Of a DNA stretch of 64,000 nucleotides, positions 60,449 through 64,000 are shown in pieces. This DNA comes from Sphingobacteriaceae bacterium (GTDB lineage Bacteria > Bacteroidota > Bacteroidia > UBA7662): the NCBI GenBank assembly GCA_030682795.1, contig JAUXNJ010000047.1, positions 124,001-188,000 of the forward strand, in the 5' to 3' direction. The notes below the pieces were generated by a model. The model saw only the letters and a program-made list of their open reading frames with translations, made no database searches and had not been told where the DNA came from. Numbering within the stretch: the first letter of the stretch is position 1; every line of letters begins with the position of its first letter. The position numbers and the translations under genes are program-made.

Positions 60449-61482
60449 AAAACCCAACCCCAGCAGCCATTTCTTTTTTGGCAGCGCTTCTCATTAGTTT
60501 GCTTTTAGTGCCTGGCACTTGGGTATTGGGCATACGGGATTGGCGTATGCTACTCTTTTTTGTATTTAGTTTTTTGGCGACTTATGCCGTGGTGTTGGCA
60601 GCTGTAAAACATTTTATCTACCGCAAAATCAAGCTCATTTACAAAATCATTTACACCCTTAAATCGAGCAAGTTTAATCAGGTAGTGAGCGATAAACTCA
60701 GTGAAGATCCCTTGGGTGAAGTGATGCGCGAAGTTCAAAGCTGGGCCAGAGAAAAAGGAGGGGAGATTGATCAAGCCCAGGTGATGGAAACCTATCGAAA
60801 AGAATTTCTAGGAAACGTATCTCACGAGCTTAAAACACCTATTTTTAACATACAAGGCTACATACATTCGCTCTTAGATGGGGAACTTGACGATAAAGAG
60901 CTTACCCGTCATTTTCTGAACAAAGCTGCCAAAAGCGCTGATCGCATGGAGCATTTGGTAAAAGACCTTTTGGCAATTTCAGAACTTGAAAGTGGCTCAA
61001 ATAAACTCGACTTGGAAACATTCGATGTATATGAGCTGATTCAAGACATCATTGAGGCCCTTGAGTTTAAGGCTAGGGAAAAGGACATCAGCTTAGGGTT
61101 CAAGCATGGCTGCAATCCGCCCTTTTTTGTACGCGCCGATAAAAAGAAAATCCGACAGGTTTTTGTGAACCTCATTACCAATTCAATTAAATACGGGAAA
61201 GCAGGTACTCAAACCCTCATTGGTTTGTACGATATGGATAAGAATTACCTTATTGAGGTATCGGACCACGGCATTGGCATTGAAGAAGAGCATTTAAGCC
61301 GCTTATTCGAGCGCTTTTACAGGGTTGACAAAGCGCGGGCACGCGATGAAGGCGGAACTGGATTGGGCTTGGCCATTGTGAAACACATCATTGAGGCCCA
61401 CAATCAAACCATCAATGTGCGCTCAACGCCAGGAATTGGAAGTACTTTTGGAGTAACCTTGTCAAAAGCGCTGGATAAGTGA
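60445..61482 (+). CDS. Sensor histidine kinase, PhoR-like
   Basis: 345 residues from a GTG start that overlaps the regulator stop. Two membrane segments (about 8-29 and 35-54) with only a few residues between them mean there is almost no periplasmic sensing domain. Signal must be read through the membrane or from inside. The HisKA domain has His127 in NVSHELKTPI, and the HATPase has NLITNSIKYG, DHGIGIEEEHL and GGTGLGLAIVK. It autophosphorylates and passes phosphate to the adjacent regulator. No HAMP domain is visible. Confidence 0.95.
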   Translation: MKNPTPAAISFLAALLISLLLVPGTWVLGIRDWRMLLFFVFSFLATYAVVLAAVKHFIYRKIKLIYKIIYTLKSSKFNQVVSDKLSEDPLGEVMREVQSWAREKGGEIDQAQVMETYRKEFLGNVSHELKTPIFNIQGYIHSLLDGELDDKELTRHFLNKAAKSADRMEHLVKDLLAISELESGSNKLDLETFDVYELIQDIIEALEFKAREKDISLGFKHGCNPPFFVRADKKKIRQVFVNLITNSIKYGKAGTQTLIGLYDMDKNYLIEVSDHGIGIEEEHLSRLFERFYRVDKARARDEGGTGLGLAIVKHIIEAHNQTINVRSTPGIGSTFGVTLSKALDK

Positions 61483-61492
61483 AGCAATGCCG

Positions 61493-61500
61493 TATTTTTG
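61493..61500 (+). promoter_or_regulatory. -7 element TATTTTTG four bases before the RluA-type ATG
   Basis: An exact TAnnTTTG ending 4 bases before the ATG at 61505. The upstream in-frame ATG at 61487 would place this element within the coding sequence, so 61505 is favoured. Confidence 0.65.
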
Positions 61501-61504
61501 CGGC

Positions 61505-62224
61505 ATGAAAAAAGTACAGTTTACCGATCTGATACTGTTTGAAAACGATCAGGTAGTTGTGGTAAACAAGCCGCCCATGCTCAGCTCCCTCGACGAGCGA
61601 TTTGCTGATGCCCCATCTTTGCTGCGAATGGCTAAAAGTCACCATCCCGAGTTGCGGTTGTGCCACCGCCTCGACAAAGAGACCTCTGGAGCGCTCATCT
61701 TAGCTAAAAACGATGCTGCTTACCGCTTTATCTCCATGGAATTTGAACACCGCAGGGTGCTTAAAAAATACCACGCCATTGTAGAAGGCATCCACCAGTT
61801 TGATATGGAAGAAGTGGATCTGCCCATTGGTCCACACCGCAATGGCCTGATGAAAGTTGATTTCGGTGGAGGCAAAGAAGCCCTAACTTATTTCAAGTCG
61901 ATTGCTTACTTCCGCCACTTTACCCTGGTTGAATGCACGCCGATTACAGGTCGCACCCACCAAATACGTGTGCATCTGGCAGCTCGTAAGGCGGTAATCA
62001 CTAACGATATTGCTTACGGCGGCAAGCCACCTATGCTGTCGAACTTTAAACGCAACTACAACCTCGGCAAATTCGATGAAGAACGGCCTTTGATTGGTCG
62101 ATTGGCTTTGCACGCCCATGCCGTTACCTTTCGCTATGCCGAAGACCAAGAAGTGACTGCCACGGCCGATTATCCTGCCGATTTTAAAGTATTGCTCAAG
62201 CAACTCGAAAAATACGACAGCTAG
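61505..62224 (+). CDS. RluA-family RNA pseudouridine synthase
   Basis: 239 residues from the ATG at 61505 (MKKVQFTDLILFEN). The catalytic motif HRLDKETSGALILAK (Asp of HRLD) and the late RTHQIRVHLA segment are RluA-type. It isomerises uridine in 23S rRNA or tRNA. There is no N-terminal S4 domain, unlike RluC and RluD. Target not determinable. It is followed one base later by the NdpA-like gene. The promoter signal directly before the ATG suggests a leaderless start independent of the kinase gene. Confidence 0.93.
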   Translation: MKKVQFTDLILFENDQVVVVNKPPMLSSLDERFADAPSLLRMAKSHHPELRLCHRLDKETSGALILAKNDAAYRFISMEFEHRRVLKKYHAIVEGIHQFDMEEVDLPIGPHRNGLMKVDFGGGKEALTYFKSIAYFRHFTLVECTPITGRTHQIRVHLAARKAVITNDIAYGGKPPMLSNFKRNYNLGKFDEERPLIGRLALHAHAVTFRYAEDQEVTATADYPADFKVLLKQLEKYDS

Positions 62225-62225
62225 G

Positions 62226-63260
62226 ATGATTCAACTTGACCAGGCCAAAATCGACAAACTCATCTACCACCGGCTATTTGACGAGGAAGGCGGGGAACCA
62301 GACTTGAATGAAGCACCCTATTTCCGCGAGAATGCGGAAGAAGAGGAAGTACTGAAGCGCATTTTCCTCAAGCCTTTTGCCCAAACGGCGGCTACTTTTG
62401 AGTTCATGCACGAAGTAGAGCTGAAGCTAAATCCACTTTATAGTTTAAGTAAGGGCTTAGAAAATGGCAGGGATTTTACCGAGACCTCCCAGCTCATCTG
62501 CAAGCACCTGCATCAGGTTTCCCGGCATCCAGCCATTCCAGGTGGCGATTTATTTATCATCGCTTTTCAAGATGTGCAAATGGGGAACGCGGTCTATAAT
62601 GCTTTGGGCATCTACAAAATCGAGAATAAAGATTTCTTTTTAGAAACGGCGGAGGTAATTACAGGAACCCCAGGCTTGCGCATTAAGCAGGGCATAGGCG
62701 GCAAGCGATTCGACAAGGCCTGTTTGGTGTTGTTTACCGAAGAGGAGGCCTATACCGTTTTAATGATGGAGAAGGCCGGTAGCGAAACCGACTATTGGCA
62801 ACGGGCTTTTATCGGCTTAAAATCGAAGCAAGACGATGTAAACCATACCAATGGCTTCTTGACCCTCACCAAAAACTTCGTTACCCAGCAATATCCCGAG
62901 GAATTTGTGGTAAGTCGCGCCGACCAAATCGACTTGCTCAATCGATCGGTTGACTTTTTTAAAAAACACGAGCAATTTGATAAGCAGGAGTTTGAAAATG
63001 AGGTGCTTCAAGATGCCGAGGTCATCAAAAGCTTCCACGATTACAACAAGCAATTTCAGCGGGAAAACGAGTGGCAGTTGGCCGATCAGTTCGATATTTC
63101 AGCTATAGCTGTGAAAAAACAGCAGCGAATTTTCAAAAGTGTGCTCAAACTCGACAAAAACTTCCACATCTACATCCATGGCAACCGCGAACTCATTGAG
63201 CAAGGCACCGATCCAGATGGCCGGAAATTTTATAAGATTTACTACGACAACGAAGCTTAA
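62226..63260 (+). CDS. Nucleoid-associated protein, NdpA/YejK family
   Basis: 344 residues, the usual YejK/NdpA length. The family is recognised from the extended alpha/beta layout: GGDLFIIAFQDVQMGNAVYNALGIYKIENKD in the middle, GIGGKRFDKACLVLF, and a C-terminal charged region ending in GRKFYKIYYDNEA. Members bind the nucleoid and may recruit other factors, including topoisomerase-like proteins, but their role is only partly known. It is cotranscribed with the pseudouridine synthase, and its stop overlaps that of the converging DCC gene within GCTTAAGC. Confidence 0.85.
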   Translation: MIQLDQAKIDKLIYHRLFDEEGGEPDLNEAPYFRENAEEEEVLKRIFLKPFAQTAATFEFMHEVELKLNPLYSLSKGLENGRDFTETSQLICKHLHQVSRHPAIPGGDLFIIAFQDVQMGNAVYNALGIYKIENKDFFLETAEVITGTPGLRIKQGIGGKRFDKACLVLFTEEEAYTVLMMEKAGSETDYWQRAFIGLKSKQDDVNHTNGFLTLTKNFVTQQYPEEFVVSRADQIDLLNRSVDFFKKHEQFDKQEFENEVLQDAEVIKSFHDYNKQFQRENEWQLADQFDISAIAVKKQQRIFKSVLKLDKNFHIYIHGNRELIEQGTDPDGRKFYKIYYDNEA

Positions 63261-63646
63261 GCCAAAAAGCGCGCTTGGCTCTCTGGGCTAGGAAGCGGAC
63301 AGTTGTCGAACTTTCCAAACATGCGGTAGCGATTACGGGCCACCAGGTCGTAGGCCCAATTTCTCAAAAAAGAAGGGATGATAAGCCAAATAGCATGCAA
63401 GCGCCAAAAGCCGCCCAGTAAGCGCAGCATTTGAATCACGGCGGTGGAGCGTTCGTAAAGCTTGTTGTTGTGCCATAAGAGCACCGAATCGCCTTGGATG
63501 GCTAAGTGTTCGGTAGCCAAGCCTTTTACAAAGTTACTATCTAAGGTAGCGAAACGAAAAAGCCGTTTGTGATCATGGCGGAGCAGAAACTGCACTGACC
63601 AATGACACAAACGGCAATGTCCGTCAAAAATAATTACTGGGTTCAT
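63257..63646 (-). CDS. DCC-family (DUF393) thiol-oxidoreductase-like protein
   Basis: 129 residues. The DCC signature FDGHCRLCHWSV (DGxCxxC) is at residues 8-19, in a thioredoxin-like fold. The rest contains a hydrophobic stretch (about 72-96) and R-x-R-M-F-G-K-F-D-x-C-P at the C-terminus. A redox function is often proposed and the biochemical role is not established. The ATG overlaps the stop of the DUF349 gene by 4 bases, so the two are coupled. The stop overlaps the NdpA-like gene on the other strand. Confidence 0.9.
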   Translation of the reverse strand: MNPVIIFDGHCRLCHWSVQFLLRHDHKRLFRFATLDSNFVKGLATEHLAIQGDSVLLWHNNKLYERSTAVIQMLRLLGGFWRLHAIWLIIPSFLRNWAYDLVARNRYRMFGKFDNCPLPSPESQARFLA

Positions 63647-64000
63647 GCGTCGCGTAACAGCAACAGTTTTTCTTTCAACTGTGCCATTTCATTACGCGCG
63701 CGCTCAATTTTTTGTTCAATTTCTTTTCGCAACATATCGGCATTTTTCGATTTCGCGAAGAATTCCATGTTGTTTTGCCATAGCAGGATGTCATTATTCA
63801 GATGGCTGATGCGGGTTTGGATCTGGAATTGCTCTTTACGCAAGCCACGGTCACCGTCTTTGCCCGACTTAATGGTCTCAATTTTTTGCTGGAAGTTGAG
63901 CTTGGTTTTTTCCTGCGTCGAAATCTTTAACTCATCAAAATGCTTATTTAAGGCATTGCGGTAGCGGTCGTTGATGTCTTTTTTGTCTTTCAAAGGAATA
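63643..64000 (-). CDS. DUF349 protein, C-terminal part (5' partial at window edge)
   Basis: About 119 residues are visible and the frame stays open to base 64000, reading Ile-Pro-Leu-Lys before the first in-frame TTG, so the gene starts outside the window. The IPLKDKKDINDRYRNALNKHF segment fits the end of a DUF349 helical repeat. The rest is a charged coiled coil ending KLLLLRDA, with Trp in LLWQNNMEFF. DUF349 proteins are long repeat proteins of unknown role, common in Bacteroidota and Actinobacteria. The short reading frame beginning at 63993 is not a separate gene. Confidence 0.82.
   Translation of the reverse strand, partial: IPLKDKKDINDRYRNALNKHFDELKISTQEKTKLNFQQKIETIKSGKDGDRGLRKEQFQIQTRISHLNNDILLWQNNMEFFAKSKNADMLRKEIEQKIERARNEMAQLKEKLLLLRDA

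Noticed and set aside
61487-61504. ATG six codons before the RluA-type start
   Set aside because: The codons are the TATTTTTG promoter element itself; the ATG at 61505 gives the normal N-terminus.
1-64000. Mobile elements, CRISPR arrays, restriction or phage-defence islands, tRNA or rRNA genes
   Set aside because: No transposase or integrase, no regularly spaced repeats, no terminal repeats and no structural RNA pattern was seen. Gene content is housekeeping throughout.

Overview
The window is a gene-dense, chromosomal, housekeeping stretch from a member of the Bacteroidota. The evidence is consistent across the window: about twenty promoter elements match the Bacteroidota -7 consensus TAnnTTTG; the primary sigma factor is the short type without region 1.1; there is a secreted M43 protease with a type IX secretion C-terminal domain, and a BshB1 bacillithiol deacetylase; several families typical of the phylum occur (DUF1573, DUF4294, DUF5522, DUF349, TlpA/DUF4369); and Shine-Dalgarno-like sequences are essentially absent. 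I cannot name the genus. I see no rRNA, tRNA, CRISPR array, insertion sequence, prophage or integrase. No gap between genes exceeds about 205 bases; the largest are 25483-25686 and 29614-29792.

Layout. 1-2206: end of an AsmA-like protein and a yeast-type cytosine deaminase. 2303-7036 (minus): the conserved translation/secretion block rpoD, ffh, rpsP-rimM-trmD, rplS. 7204-12155: DUF2452 gene, a 43-residue basic protein, arginine decarboxylase divergent from an arginase-family gene, then argS. 12199-15217 (minus): LOG phosphoribohydrolase and a fused E1 2-oxoacid dehydrogenase. 15375-17085: DUF1573 protein and a PLP aminotransferase. 17134-22421 (minus): a five-gene operon in which every junction is a 4-base ATGA overlap, encoding a lone receiver, a YaiO-like TPR/outer-membrane barrel, a membrane HEAT-repeat protein, a processive-type GT2 glycosyltransferase and an anchored protein I cannot name. 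It looks like a surface polysaccharide machine and is the best candidate for an undescribed system. 22585-29613: acs, YeiH-type transporter, Lys9-like dehydrogenase, cdd, maf, UbiA-type prenyltransferase, kdsC. 29793-35710: DUF2130 protein, lone scoB, acetyltransferase, aspartate kinase, T9SS protease, phosphodiesterase. 35712-43870: purB operon, DUF4294, bshB1, membrane phosphoesterase, M1 peptidase, two hypotheticals. 43954-52999: smc, FtsX-type permease, DUF1343/NamZ-like enzyme, fmt, class IV aminotransferase, fbp. 53023-64000: MerR regulator and M23 peptidase, alaS-gatB-thioredoxin lipoprotein, PhoB/PhoR-like pair, RluA synthase, NdpA-like protein, DCC protein and the 3' part of a DUF349 gene.

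Two window-wide patterns stand out. In six genes an exact TAnnTTTG ends only 3-4 bases before the ATG, which predicts leaderless mRNAs. The genome is also packed so tightly that promoters sit inside terminator hairpins or inside the opposite gene's first codons, and several convergent genes abut stop codon to stop codon. Many start codons were reset from the longest reading frame using these promoter positions, family N-termini or both.
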